Positions 25,140-34,095 of a stretch of DNA of 64,000 bases are shown piece by piece. The position numbers and the translations under genes were made by a program. Source of the stretch: Pseudomonas khorasanensis (lineage in GTDB: Bacteria; Pseudomonadota; Gammaproteobacteria; Pseudomonadales; Pseudomonadaceae); the NCBI RefSeq assembly GCF_014268505.2, contig NZ_JABWQP020000011.1:1-64000 (forward strand), read 5' to 3'. The notes beneath the pieces are model-generated. The model did no database searches. It was not told the DNA's origin and saw only the letters and a list, made by a program, of their open reading frames with translations. How positions within the stretch are numbered: position 1 is the stretch's first letter; each line of letters begins with the position of its first letter.

Positions 25140-26894
25140 TCAAGGCCCGCCCACCACCATCGAGGTGAACGGCGGTACGTACGCTTGTAGCGTCACCAGC
25201 CCGCCGACGAGGATCGCCAGCACGATCGAATGGAAAAACACGTAACGCAGGATCTCACCCTCGTGGCCGTACCAACGGGTCGCGGTGGAGGCGACGACAA
25301 TCGACTGGGCATCGACCATTTTGCCCATCACACCGCCGGAACTGTTTGCCGCCGCCATCAGCACCGGGCTGATCCCCAGTTGTTCCGAGGTCACCCGCTG
25401 CAAGCCGCCAAACAGCACGTTAGAGGCGGTATCGGAGCCGGTCAGCGCCACACCCAGCCAGCCGAGCAAGGTGCCGAACATCGGGTAGAAAATACCTGTC
25501 GCCGCGAACGCCAGGCCCATGGTCGCGTCGAGTCCCGAATAGCGCGTGAGAAATCCCAGCGCCAACATCGCTGCAATCGTGATCAACGAAAACCGCACCA
25601 CCCACAGCGTGCGCAGGTACTGCTTGATCAGTTGCGGGATCGAATAGCCCATCAGCAAACCGCCGACAATCGCCGCCAGCAGAATCCCGCTGCCGGTCGC
25701 CGTCAGCCAATTGAATTTGTACACCGCCTCCTCGGCTTTGGGCGCCGCGACCACGGGCGGGATTTTCTCGATTTGCAGGTGCAGGCTGGTGAAAGTGACC
25801 GCTGGGGCGAAGATCGGATTGGCCTCTCGCATCGGCTTGCCCTGTGGATCGAGCTTGGCCGATTGCGTGACCGGGTCGATCACTGGGCGAGTGTCGAACA
25901 GGTTCTTGAAGCCTTGGGTGCCCCAGGCAAACACGAACACGGTGAGAATGATCCACGGCATCCACGCGCGCATGACCGCCGGGCGCGCCTGATCGCTGAA
26001 CGCGGCGCTGGCGGTGACTTTCTCTTCATCGACTTTGGAATTATCGACGCGACCGGACAGCGCCGCCGAGGTGTGAATGGTCGCCGGTTTCCACACCTTG
26101 AGAAACAGTGTCAGGCAGGCCATGGAAATCAGCGCGGCGATCACGTCCACCAGCATCGGCCCGTGATAGTTGGACACGACGAATTGCGGAATCGCGAAAC
26201 TCACGCCGGCCACCAGAATCGCCGGCCACACCTCAAGCATCTTGCGCCACCCGGCAAAAGCCCAGATCAACCAGAACGGCACCAGCACCGAGAAGAACGG
26301 CAACTGCCGCCCGACCATCATCGACAGTTCCATTTCGTCCAGCCCGGTAACCTTGGCCAGGGTAATGATTGGCGTGCCCAGCGCGCCGAATGCCACCGGC
26401 GCGGTGTTGGCGATAAGTGCCAGGCCGGACGCGGCCAACGGTGAGAAGCCCAGACCAATCAGAATCGCACCGGTCACCGCCACCGGTGTGCCAAAACCTG
26501 CCGCCCCTTCAAAGAATGCACCGAAACAGAAGGCGATCAGCAGCAACTGCAAACGCCGGTCATCGGTGATGCGCGCAAGGGAATCCTGCAGCACTTTGAA
26601 CGAGCCGTTCTCGGTGGTCAGGCGATGCAGAAAAATGATGTTGAGCACGATCCAGCCGATCGGCAGCAAACCATTCGCCGCGCCGAACAACGCCGCCGAA
26701 CCGGCCATGCCCGCCGGCATGTCGAAGGCGAAGATCGAAATCAGCAAGGCCGAAGCCAGCGCCAGTAACGCTGCCAGGTGCGCCTTGACGTGAAAGAACG
26801 CCAGCGCCGCAAGCATCACCACCACCGGTACGGCGGCCATCAGCGTGGAGAGCACCGGGTTGCCGAACGGGTCGTAAATTTGCTGCCAGACCAT
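25140..26894 (-). CDS. lldP: L-lactate permease
   Basis: A 584-residue polytopic inner-membrane transporter of the LctP family, about 14 TM segments. Recognisable blocks are FGAFFEGAAGFGTPVAVTGA, FGALGTPI and the C-terminal GWLGVALTGSDTASNVLFG and ANSSGGVMGKMVDAQSI. It imports L-lactate (and often D-lactate and glycolate) with protons. AGAGGTGG precedes the ATG at 26892-26894, so the upstream 47 codons were dropped. No lactate dehydrogenase or LldR gene is adjacent. Confidence 0.94.
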   Translation of the reverse strand: MVWQQIYDPFGNPVLSTLMAAVPVVVMLAALAFFHVKAHLAALLALASALLISIFAFDMPAGMAGSAALFGAANGLLPIGWIVLNIIFLHRLTTENGSFKVLQDSLARITDDRRLQLLLIAFCFGAFFEGAAGFGTPVAVTGAILIGLGFSPLAASGLALIANTAPVAFGALGTPIITLAKVTGLDEMELSMMVGRQLPFFSVLVPFWLIWAFAGWRKMLEVWPAILVAGVSFAIPQFVVSNYHGPMLVDVIAALISMACLTLFLKVWKPATIHTSAALSGRVDNSKVDEEKVTASAAFSDQARPAVMRAWMPWIILTVFVFAWGTQGFKNLFDTRPVIDPVTQSAKLDPQGKPMREANPIFAPAVTFTSLHLQIEKIPPVVAAPKAEEAVYKFNWLTATGSGILLAAIVGGLLMGYSIPQLIKQYLRTLWVVRFSLITIAAMLALGFLTRYSGLDATMGLAFAATGIFYPMFGTLLGWLGVALTGSDTASNVLFGGLQRVTSEQLGISPVLMAAANSSGGVMGKMVDAQSIVVASTATRWYGHEGEILRYVFFHSIVLAILVGGLVTLQAYVPPFTSMVVGGP

Positions 26895-27136
26895 GGTCCA
26901 CCTCTGCTTGTTGTTATTGAGGGCGCAGATCCATTGCGTGGGGGTTGGTTGCAAGCAGTATAGGTGGCATCGAGCCGCTGTTTGGGCGTGGCGAACGGGC
27001 CGACAAACGGTCGATAGTGGCCACTGAATCAACACGGTTTTGCCCGGTCGTATCTGCGGCTACGCGCACTGCGTCCTGAAGGCAGGGCAGCGTGGCGATT
27101 TCCGTCGTCAAGACTCGGGTTTTAGGGAAGTGTTGA

Positions 27137-27343
27137 ATGAAGCAAGCGACAACGATGCTGCTGACCGTGACCGCCGCCGTATTGCTGAGCGGCTGTATTG
27201 CGGATTTTGATGATGATCACCGGCATGGCCGGCACTACGACCGCGACCATGGCCGCTATTACGACCATGACCGGCGCTGGGACGATCGCGATGACGACCG
27301 CCGCGATGGCCGCCGTTATCACCGTGATCGCGATGATGACTGA
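27137..27343 (+). CDS. Small Asp/His/Arg-rich lipoprotein
   Basis: A 68-residue lipoprotein. The signal peptide ends in LLSGC, and the mature part is almost wholly Asp, His, Arg and Tyr in an irregular DHRHGRHYDRDHGRYYDHD pattern. Such composition suggests metal or polyanion binding, or simply a surface-exposed disordered tail. AGGGAAG precedes the ATG. A bidirectional terminator follows. Confidence 0.75.
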   Translation: MKQATTMLLTVTAAVLLSGCIADFDDDHRHGRHYDRDHGRYYDHDRRWDDRDDDRRDGRRYHRDRDDD

Positions 27344-27349
27344 TTGAAT

Positions 27350-27387
27350 GCAAAAAGGGCGTTCCCCAAAAGGAACGGCCTTTTTGC
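27350..27387. terminator. Bidirectional terminator
   Basis: GCAAAAAGGGCGTTCC (27350-27365) pairs with GGAACGGCCTTTTTGC (27372-27387) around a short loop, with A/T runs on both sides, between convergent genes. Confidence 0.85.
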
Positions 27388-27395
27388 ATCAGCCT

Positions 27396-27677
27396 TCAGT
27401 TGAAAAAACGAGCGTTCGCCTGGACGCGGGATCGCGCAGGCATCGAGGCCTCGTGATCGAGCAAATGGGTGGCGAGTATGTCGCTCAGAAAACGGAATTG
27501 ATCGTTGAGGCCGACCACTTCATTGCTGAAATGATTGCTGGCGGCGGGCATCAGCAGATCTTCGAAATCTTCGTTGAACACCAACGCCTGCGCTTTGCGC
27601 GACGCGACGTGTTGTTGGTAATAGTTGCTGCCGAACACTGGGAAACTCACGGAGAGGGTGACTTGTGTGTAAATCAT
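27396..27677 (-). CDS. Hypothetical protein, 93 residues
   Basis: No family recognised. It is a soluble protein with no signal peptide or TM segment, starting with a beta-like IYTQVTLSVSFPVFG stretch and continuing with helical segments (HFSNEVVGLNDQFRFLSDILATHLLDHE). The ATG at 27675-27677 is preceded by GAGG at 10 bp; an upstream ATG (27728) lacks one. It shares the bidirectional terminator with the small lipoprotein gene. Confidence 0.6.
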   Translation of the reverse strand: MIYTQVTLSVSFPVFGSNYYQQHVASRKAQALVFNEDFEDLLMPAASNHFSNEVVGLNDQFRFLSDILATHLLDHEASMPARSRVQANARFFN

Positions 27678-27801
27678 GATGTGAACGCCTCGTTGTGTTT
27701 CGGATGAGCTAATCGTGCCTTTCATCATGGGAGGGCGGAAGGCAATCGTGGCGATGGTGAGTATCGATGGCGGTGATGGTTGAGGTTACCGGTGCAGCTG
27801 A

Positions 27802-27878
27802 TGGCCTCTTCGCGAGCAAGCTCGCTCCCACAGGGGAATGCTTTTCAAATGTGGGAGCGAGCTTGCTCGCGAAGGGGG
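27802..27878. repeat. REP pair
   Basis: TTCGCGAGCAAGCTCGCTCC (27809-27828) and the inverted GGGAGCGAGCTTGCTCGCGA (27853-27872) flank about 20 bp. Confidence 0.88.
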
Positions 27879-27955
27879 CCGGGCATCCAGCATCAACTCT
27901 GTCTGACCCACCTATACTCAAACCAGCACCTCCCAACCCAAAGGACACCCCCACC

Positions 27956-28984
27956 GTGAACCTGCGTGCGCTGTTCGTCGCCGCACTGTTTCTGCTGGCC
28001 GGCTGCGCCACGTCGGCCCGGGCCCCGGTGACTGCGCCGCAAGCCGTGGTGGTGTCGTCCGCGACCTGGCAACAGATCGACCGCGAAATCCTCAACGCCT
28101 CGCAGCAGGCCACCGGGCAGGTCAAGCTGTTCGCCCGGGGCTCGATGGAACATTGGCGCACGCGGGTCTATCAGCAAACTGAAGAAAATTTCATCCCCTG
28201 GTTCAGCAGCTACTGGACCCAGGAGTGGCTGTCGATGAAGGTCAGCTGGTACACGATCAGCGCTGGCGGCGAGCAGGACGCGTCGGCGAAACGGCTGGCG
28301 ACGTATCTCCTTGAGCAATATCAGGAAAGGGTGCTGGCGCCGGTAGCGGTGGAGGTCGATCCGGATGCGATTCTGGCTCAAGCCACCGCGTTCTATGCGC
28401 AGTTGATGGCGCAGCAGATGCCGCTCATCGCCCAGCGTCACGGCGTACCCATCGCGCAGCTCAACGGCCGCCTGCAAAAGATCCCAGCCATTGCCCTCGG
28501 CCCACCACAGGCCCGGGATGCGTCGCTGTTCAAGGTCATCAGCACCGAACCGCTGAACACTCTGCCGGCCTACGCGGCGCTCATCGACAAGATTCACACC
28601 GACGGCGGCGCCAAGGGTATTTCCTCCACCGACGCGGCCATGGCCCCGGTGGCCAAACGCGCCAGCCAGCGCATCGAAGCGGAAATGGCCCCGCGCGGCG
28701 CCGCCAGTGCGGTCGCGGCAGCGGCGGGCAAACTGGCCGGGGCAATGATTTCAGTCGGCGTGGCCGGCATCCGCGCAATCATCCAGGCCAACGACCGCCC
28801 GGACAGCGAGGCGTTGATTCGCAGCAGCCTCGGCAACACGTTCGACAAGGCCTGGATGAAGCTGGTGCAGAATCCGACAACGGGCGTTATGGCCGGCGCG
28901 CTGCACATGGCCGGGCAGGTTGAGGGTAATTTGAGGGCGAGTGACCAAACGCCTGTCGGTATCGGGATGAACGCCGTGCAATAA
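27956..28984 (+). CDS. Putative lipoprotein of unknown function
   Basis: A 342-residue lipoprotein (lipobox LLAGC after FVAALFL). The body is mainly helical: WQQIDREILNASQQATGQVKLFARGSMEHWRTRVYQQTEENFIPWFSSYWTQ-type segments, an Ala-rich stretch (GAASAVAAAAGKLAGAMISVGVAGI) that might be a membrane-active helix, and a soluble C-terminus. I do not recognise a characterised family. A GTG start at 27956 with AAAGGA 10 bp upstream is used, because the frame in front runs through a REP. Confidence 0.7.
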   Translation: MNLRALFVAALFLLAGCATSARAPVTAPQAVVVSSATWQQIDREILNASQQATGQVKLFARGSMEHWRTRVYQQTEENFIPWFSSYWTQEWLSMKVSWYTISAGGEQDASAKRLATYLLEQYQERVLAPVAVEVDPDAILAQATAFYAQLMAQQMPLIAQRHGVPIAQLNGRLQKIPAIALGPPQARDASLFKVISTEPLNTLPAYAALIDKIHTDGGAKGISSTDAAMAPVAKRASQRIEAEMAPRGAASAVAAAAGKLAGAMISVGVAGIRAIIQANDRPDSEALIRSSLGNTFDKAWMKLVQNPTTGVMAGALHMAGQVEGNLRASDQTPVGIGMNAVQ

Positions 28985-29074
28985 GCCCCCCGGCGGGTAA
29001 AGTTTATCTGCGGCGGTCGCGCCCGGATTAGAGCGGATGCTAGTCTTGAGCAACGCTGTTGTCAGGGAGCCCAC

Positions 29075-29695
29075 ATGGGCAATCACAAGATCGAAATTCG
29101 CCGCAGTAACGTTGAAAAGATTCTGTTGGCGGCGGAAAAGGTTTTCGCCGAAAAAGGCTTCGGCAGCACCGCCATGGCGGACATCGCTGCCGAAGTGCAA
29201 TTGCCGCGTTCCAATGTGCATTACTACTTCAGCACCAAGAGCGAACTGTACAGTGCGGTGCTGTTTGATCTGCTGGAAGTGTGGAAGCAGGACGCGCTGT
29301 GCTTCGAAATGTTCGACGATCCGCGCGTGGTGCTCAGCAGTTACATCCGCGCCAAGATGAACCACTCGCGCAGCCGTCCGTATGGCTCCAAGGTCTGGGC
29401 CAACGAGATCATCCATGGCGCGCCGACCCTGGGCGAGGCGCTGGATGCGAGCCTGTATGACTGGGCGAAGATGAAGGAAGCGAAGATTCGTCAGTGGGTC
29501 GAGGACAAACGGATCCTGCCGGTCGAGCCCTCGGGTTTGCTGTACATGATCTGGGCCTCCACGCAGCACTACGCGGACTTTGATCATCAGGTGAATATCC
29601 TCAACGACCATCAACCATTGTCGGACATGCAGTTTGAGCGAGCGGTGCAGACGGTGACAGGGGTGATCCTGCGCGGGATCGGATTGGAGCCCTGA
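29075..29695 (+). CDS. TetR-family regulator, RutR-like
   Basis: A 206-residue TetR-type repressor. The N-terminal HTH is ILLAAEKVFAEKGFGSTAMADIAAE...SNVHYYFSTKSELY. The C-terminal part, with LLYMIWASTQHYADFDHQV and a VTGVILRGI end, matches E. coli RutR closely. RutR senses uracil/thymine and controls pyrimidine use. It lies convergent with preA, next to the whole reductive pyrimidine pathway, so that pathway is its probable target. A candidate operator is in the hydA-NCS1 divergent region (34288-34320). Confidence 0.88.
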   Translation: MGNHKIEIRRSNVEKILLAAEKVFAEKGFGSTAMADIAAEVQLPRSNVHYYFSTKSELYSAVLFDLLEVWKQDALCFEMFDDPRVVLSSYIRAKMNHSRSRPYGSKVWANEIIHGAPTLGEALDASLYDWAKMKEAKIRQWVEDKRILPVEPSGLLYMIWASTQHYADFDHQVNILNDHQPLSDMQFERAVQTVTGVILRGIGLEP

Positions 29696-29715
29696 ATCTT
29701 TTTGGTGGGCGGGCT

Positions 29716-29792
29716 GGCCTCTTCGCGAGCAGGCTCGCTCCCACGGGAAAATGCATTCCAAGTGTGGGAGCGAGCCTGCTCGCGAAGGCGCC
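29716..29792. repeat. REP pair
   Basis: TTCGCGAGCAGGCTCGCTCC at 29722-29741 with inverted partner at 29765-29787, between the convergent TetR and preA genes. Confidence 0.88.
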
Positions 29793-29811
29793 GGATCAGA
29801 CGCCGCTGACC

Positions 29812-31086
29812 TCAGAGACTGACGTGATACGGATTCCTCGGATCATGGTTCCAATCCAGAAAAGGCTTGCCCGTTTCCATCGGCACCATCTCGATGCAGT
29901 CCGCTACCGGGCAGGTGATCTGGCACAGATTGCAGCCCACGCATTCCTCATCAATCACCTCGTACTTATGCGTACCGTCGGCCTGCCTGAGGCTGCCGAT
30001 CGCCTGATGCGAAGTGTCCTCGCACGCGATGTGGCAGCGCCCGCAACCAATGCACGCCTGCTGATCAATTTTCGCGATGACCTGATAGTTGATATCGAGG
30101 TATTTCCAGTCCGTGGTATTGCCTACCGCACGCCCTGAAAACTCGGCGATGTTGGCGTAACCCTGGCTGTCCATCCACCGCGACAAGCCGTCCTTCATCT
30201 CGTCGACAATGCGGAAACCATGCAGCATCGCCGCCGTGCACACTTGCACCGCGCCGCTGCCCAGCGCCATGAACTCGGCGGCGTCGCGCCAGCTGCCGAT
30301 GCCGCCGATGCCGCAGATCGGCAAGCCTTGGGTCTGCGGGTCACGGGCAATTTCGGCGACCATGTTCAGCGCAATCGGCTTGACCGCCGAACCGCAATAA
30401 CCGCCGTGGGTGCTTTTGCTGCCGACGGTGGGCAGGGCGACCATGTGTTCCAGGTCTACGCTGGTGATCGAGTTGATCGTATTGATCAGCGACACGGCAT
30501 CCGCGCCACCACGGTGCGCCGCCCGTGCAGCGACGCGGATGTCGGTGATGTTCGGCGTCAGTTTGACGATCACCGGCAGCGAGCAATATGTCTTGCACCA
30601 GCGCGTCACTTGCTCGACGTATTCCGGCACCTGACCGACCGCTGCGCCCATGCCGCGTTCGGGCATGCCGTGGGGGCAGCCGAAGTTCAGTTCGATACCG
30701 TCAGCGCCCGTGGCTTCGACCAGCGGCAGGATGTGTTTCCACGATTGCTCGACGCACGGCACCATCAGCGAAACGATCAGCGCGCGGTCTGGCCAGTCCT
30801 TTTTCACCTGAGTGATTTCACGCAGGTTGATTTCCAGCGAGCGGTCGGTGATCAGCTCGATGTTGTTGATGCCGAGCACTTCGCGGTTGGCGCCGAAATG
30901 GGCCGAATAACGGGAGGAGACGTTGACCGCCGCCGGGTCCTCACCGAGGGTTTTCCAGACCACGCCACCCCAGCCTGCTTCAAAGGCGCGCACGACGTTA
31001 TAGGCCTTGTCGGTCGGCGGCGCGGAGGCCAGCCAGAACGGATTGGGCGCTTTGATGCCGGCGAAGACTATCGAGAGATCGGCCAT
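29812..31086 (-). CDS. preA: NAD-dependent dihydropyrimidine dehydrogenase, catalytic subunit
   Basis: A 424-residue FMN and iron-sulfur protein which reduces uracil and thymine to dihydropyrimidines together with PreT. The N-terminal TIM barrel has NPFWLASAPPTDKAYNVVRAF, NFGCPHGMPERGMGAAVGQ with the catalytic cysteine region, and KLTPNITDI. The C-terminus carries two [4Fe-4S] motifs, CIGCGRCHIAC and CVGCNLCQITC. The start (31084-31086) directly abuts the stop of preT. Confidence 0.96.
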   Translation of the reverse strand: MADLSIVFAGIKAPNPFWLASAPPTDKAYNVVRAFEAGWGGVVWKTLGEDPAAVNVSSRYSAHFGANREVLGINNIELITDRSLEINLREITQVKKDWPDRALIVSLMVPCVEQSWKHILPLVEATGADGIELNFGCPHGMPERGMGAAVGQVPEYVEQVTRWCKTYCSLPVIVKLTPNITDIRVAARAAHRGGADAVSLINTINSITSVDLEHMVALPTVGSKSTHGGYCGSAVKPIALNMVAEIARDPQTQGLPICGIGGIGSWRDAAEFMALGSGAVQVCTAAMLHGFRIVDEMKDGLSRWMDSQGYANIAEFSGRAVGNTTDWKYLDINYQVIAKIDQQACIGCGRCHIACEDTSHQAIGSLRQADGTHKYEVIDEECVGCNLCQITCPVADCIEMVPMETGKPFLDWNHDPRNPYHVSL

Positions 31087-32469
31087 TTACGCAGCCTCCA
31101 CGTTGAGCATCAGTTGAGCGTTGATCGCCTCGGCGGCGCGTTTGCCATGTTGTACCGCTTGCACGGTGAGGTCCTGATCGAGGCTGGTGCAGTCACCGCC
31201 GGCATACACGCCGGGGATGCTGGTGCACAGATTTTCATCGACCTCGATGCGTTCGCCCTGACGCTTGAGCTCCCGCGCCAGCGGATCGCCGAGGGCACTG
31301 CCGTCAAAGCTTTGGCCGATGGCTTTGAAGATCGCATCTGCCGCAAGCTCGAAGGTTTCCCCGGTGATTTGCAGGCGCCCGTCGACCAGAGCGGTGCGGG
31401 CGAAACGCATGCCGCGCACGCGGCCCTGATCGTCGAGCAACACGTGCTCCGGTTGCGCCCAGGTCAGCAGGCGCACCTGATTGGCTTTGGCGATGTCCTG
31501 TTCATGACCGGTCGCGCCCATGTCCGCCGCGCCACGGCGATAGACCAGATTCACATCACGCGCGCCGAGGCGAGCCATTTGCACCGCCATGTCGATCGCG
31601 GTGTTGCCGGCGCCGAGGACGATGCAGCGTTCGGCCAAAGGCAATTGCGCAAGGTCATCGGCCTGGCGCAGTTCACGGATGTAATCCGTGGCGGCGAGCA
31701 GGCCCGGCGCATCTTCATTCGCCAGCCCGAGCTGCTTGCTGGCATTCAGACCGAGGCCGAGGAACACGGCGTCGAACTGTTGATGGAGTTCGCTGAGGGT
31801 CAGGTTCTCACCGAGTCTGTGCCCATGGCGGATTTCGATGCCGCCGATCTGCAGGAGGAAATCCAGCTCTTTCTGCGCGTAGTCATCGACCAGTTTGTAC
31901 TTGGCGATACCGTATTCATTGAGGCCGCCAGCCTTGTCCCGCGCCTCGAAAATCACCACATCATGGCCGTGCATGGCGCTGCGATGGGCGCAGGACAAAC
32001 CCGCCGGCCCGGCACCGACCACCGCAATCCGTTTGCCGGTGGCGGGAGCGCGCTGGAACGGGTGCTCGGCGAAGTGCGCGTTGTCGACGGCATAGCGTTG
32101 CAGCAAGCCGATCAGCACGGGAGCGCACTCCTGAGCGTTGTTACGCACGCAGGCCTGCTGACAAAGGATTTCGGTCGGACAGACCCGTGCGCAACTGCCG
32201 CCGAGGATGTTGGCCGACAGGATTTTCTGCGCCGCGCCTTGTACGTTGTCCTGATGGATGTTGCGGATAAACGACGGGATGTCGATTTCGCTCGGGCACG
32301 CATTCACGCACGGCGCATCGTAGCAATACAGGCAGCGCGAGGCTTCCAGATGCGCCTGCCGGGCATTGAGCGGCGGCGCCAGATCAGTGAAGTGCGCGGC
32401 GAGGGCAGCCGTGCTTTCGTGCGGGTGGGGGAGATGGTTCAGGGTCTCGATCACGGTGGTGTGCCTCAC
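31087..32469 (-). CDS. preT: NAD-dependent dihydropyrimidine dehydrogenase, flavin/FeS subunit
   Basis: A 460-residue GltD-like reductase that feeds electrons from NADH to PreA. The N-terminus has cysteine clusters (CLYCYDAPCVNACP, CARVCPTEILCQQAC) for [4Fe-4S] clusters; FAD is bound by VVGAGPAGLSCAH, and NAD(P) by VLGAGNTAIDMAV; GVYAGGDC closes the FAD site. A GTG start at 32467-32469 follows AGAGG by 8 bp. The longer frame reads into the inverted repeat upstream and is not used. Probably transcribed with hydA. Confidence 0.95.
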   Translation of the reverse strand: MRHTTVIETLNHLPHPHESTAALAAHFTDLAPPLNARQAHLEASRCLYCYDAPCVNACPSEIDIPSFIRNIHQDNVQGAAQKILSANILGGSCARVCPTEILCQQACVRNNAQECAPVLIGLLQRYAVDNAHFAEHPFQRAPATGKRIAVVGAGPAGLSCAHRSAMHGHDVVIFEARDKAGGLNEYGIAKYKLVDDYAQKELDFLLQIGGIEIRHGHRLGENLTLSELHQQFDAVFLGLGLNASKQLGLANEDAPGLLAATDYIRELRQADDLAQLPLAERCIVLGAGNTAIDMAVQMARLGARDVNLVYRRGAADMGATGHEQDIAKANQVRLLTWAQPEHVLLDDQGRVRGMRFARTALVDGRLQITGETFELAADAIFKAIGQSFDGSALGDPLARELKRQGERIEVDENLCTSIPGVYAGGDCTSLDQDLTVQAVQHGKRAAEAINAQLMLNVEAA

Positions 32470-32506
32470 GGTAACTGCCTCTTTCGGGCATTGGCCTAAT
32501 TCCCGC

Positions 32507-32589
32507 GTAGGAGCTGCCGAAGGCTGCGATCTTTTGATCTTGCTTCTAAAGATCAAAGTCAAAAGATCGCAGCCTTCGGCGGCTCCTAC
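32507..32589. repeat. Long inverted repeat (third REP class)
   Basis: Nearly perfect arms start GTAGGAGCTGCCGAAGGCTG at 32507-32526 and end CAGCCTTCGGCGGCTCCTAC at 32570-32589, with an inner GATCTTTT/AAAAGATC stem. It lies between hydA and preT. Confidence 0.85.
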
Positions 32590-32607
32590 AGGGAAACGTG
32601 TTTCAAG

Positions 32608-32650
32608 TGTGGGAGCGAGCCTGCTCGCGAAGGCCGAAGGCCGAAGGCCT
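32608..32650. repeat. Single REP followed by GGCCGAA triplication
   Basis: GTGGGAGCGAGCCTGCTCGC starts at 32609; it runs into three tandem copies of GAAGGCC (32629-32649), just before the hydA stop. Confidence 0.8.
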
Positions 32651-32655
32651 CGGTT

Positions 32656-34095
32656 TCAGCGTTTAATGGCCGTCGGTTTGTGCATCTCAGCCCGCCTGCT
32701 CAACAGATCAAACACCGCCGGGTATGCCGGCCGTTCGATGTACCTGCCGGCGCCGCGCTCGGCGCGCAGGTCGCCGTCGGCCCAGACCACCCGGCCCTGG
32801 CTGACGGTATGGCTCGGCACGCCGCGCACGGTCTTGCCTTCGAAGATGTTGAAGTCCACCTGCTGATGGTGGGTCTTGGCTGAAATGGTCCGTGTGCCTT
32901 GCGGGTCCCACAGCACCAGGTCGGCATCGGCGCCCACGCGGACCGCACCTTTGCGTGGATAGAGATTGAAGATTTTCGCCGTGTTGGTGGAGGTGAGCGC
33001 GACGAAATCCTGCATCGACAACCGCCCGGTGTTGACCCCTTCATCCCAGAGCAAGGCCATGCGGTCTTCGATGCCGGCGGTGCCGTTGGGGATCTTGCTG
33101 AAATCGTCTCGCCCGGCGGCTTTTTGCTCGGCGCAAAAGCAGCAATGGTCGGTGGCGGTGGTGTGCAGATTACCGTTCTGCAGTCCGTGCCACAGCGCTT
33201 CCTGATGGCCGCGCGGGCGGAACGGCGGGCTCATCACGTAACCGGCGGCGGTCTGCCAGTCGGGGTGTTGATAGACGCTGTCGTCGAGCAGCAAATGCCC
33301 GGCCAACACTTCGCCGTACACCGGTTGACCCTTGCTGCGTGCATAGGTGATTTCGTCGAGGGCTTCCTTGGTCGAAACGTGAACGAGATATAGCGGCGTA
33401 CCGATGGTTTCAGCGATGCGAATGGCGCGGCTCGCCGCTTCACCCTCGACCTGCGAGGGGCGCGACAATGGATGTGCCTCCGGGCCGGTAATTCCCTGGG
33501 CCATCAGCTTGCGTTGCAGGTGATACACCAGCTCGCCGTTCTCCGCATGCACGGTCGGCACCGCGCCCAGTTCCAGGCAGCGTTCGAAACTCGCCACCAA
33601 CGTGTCGTCGGCCGCCATGATCGCGTTTTTATACGCCATGAAATGCTTGAAGCTATTGACACCGTGGTGGCTGACGAGCTCGGCCATTTCCTCGCGCACC
33701 TGCTCGCTCCACCAAGTGATCGCAACGTGGAAGCCATAGTCGGATGCGGATTTTTCCGCCCAGCCGCGCCACTGGTGGAAAGCTTCCATCAGCGACTGTT
33801 GCGGATTGGGAATGACGAAATCAATGATCGACGTGGTGCCCCCGGCCAGACCCGCCGCCGTGCCGCTGTAGAAGTCTTCGCTGGCCACCGTGCCCATGAA
33901 CGGGAGTTGCATGTGCGTGTGCGGGTCGATGCCGCCGGGCATCAGGTATTGGCCGCTGCCGTCGAGCACTTCGGCGCCGGCGGGAATATCGAGGTTTTCA
34001 CCCATGGCTTTGATCACGCCATCGGCGCAATAGACGTCGGCGCGGTAACTTTCATCATGGGTAACAACGGTGGCGCCACGGATCAACAGAGACAT
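32656..34095 (-). CDS. hydA: Dihydropyrimidinase (D-hydantoinase)
   Basis: A 479-residue zinc amidohydrolase which opens dihydrouracil/dihydrothymine to N-carbamoyl-beta-amino acids. Metal ligands H59/H61 (DPHTHM), the carboxylated lysine K150 (SFKHFMAYKN), YLVHVSTKEA and TTATDHCCF are all present. The length is normal. It is on the same strand as preTA and probably heads that operon, fed from the 624-bp divergent regulatory region shared with the NCS1 transporter. Confidence 0.96.
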   Translation of the reverse strand: MSLLIRGATVVTHDESYRADVYCADGVIKAMGENLDIPAGAEVLDGSGQYLMPGGIDPHTHMQLPFMGTVASEDFYSGTAAGLAGGTTSIIDFVIPNPQQSLMEAFHQWRGWAEKSASDYGFHVAITWWSEQVREEMAELVSHHGVNSFKHFMAYKNAIMAADDTLVASFERCLELGAVPTVHAENGELVYHLQRKLMAQGITGPEAHPLSRPSQVEGEAASRAIRIAETIGTPLYLVHVSTKEALDEITYARSKGQPVYGEVLAGHLLLDDSVYQHPDWQTAAGYVMSPPFRPRGHQEALWHGLQNGNLHTTATDHCCFCAEQKAAGRDDFSKIPNGTAGIEDRMALLWDEGVNTGRLSMQDFVALTSTNTAKIFNLYPRKGAVRVGADADLVLWDPQGTRTISAKTHHQQVDFNIFEGKTVRGVPSHTVSQGRVVWADGDLRAERGAGRYIERPAYPAVFDLLSRRAEMHKPTAIKR

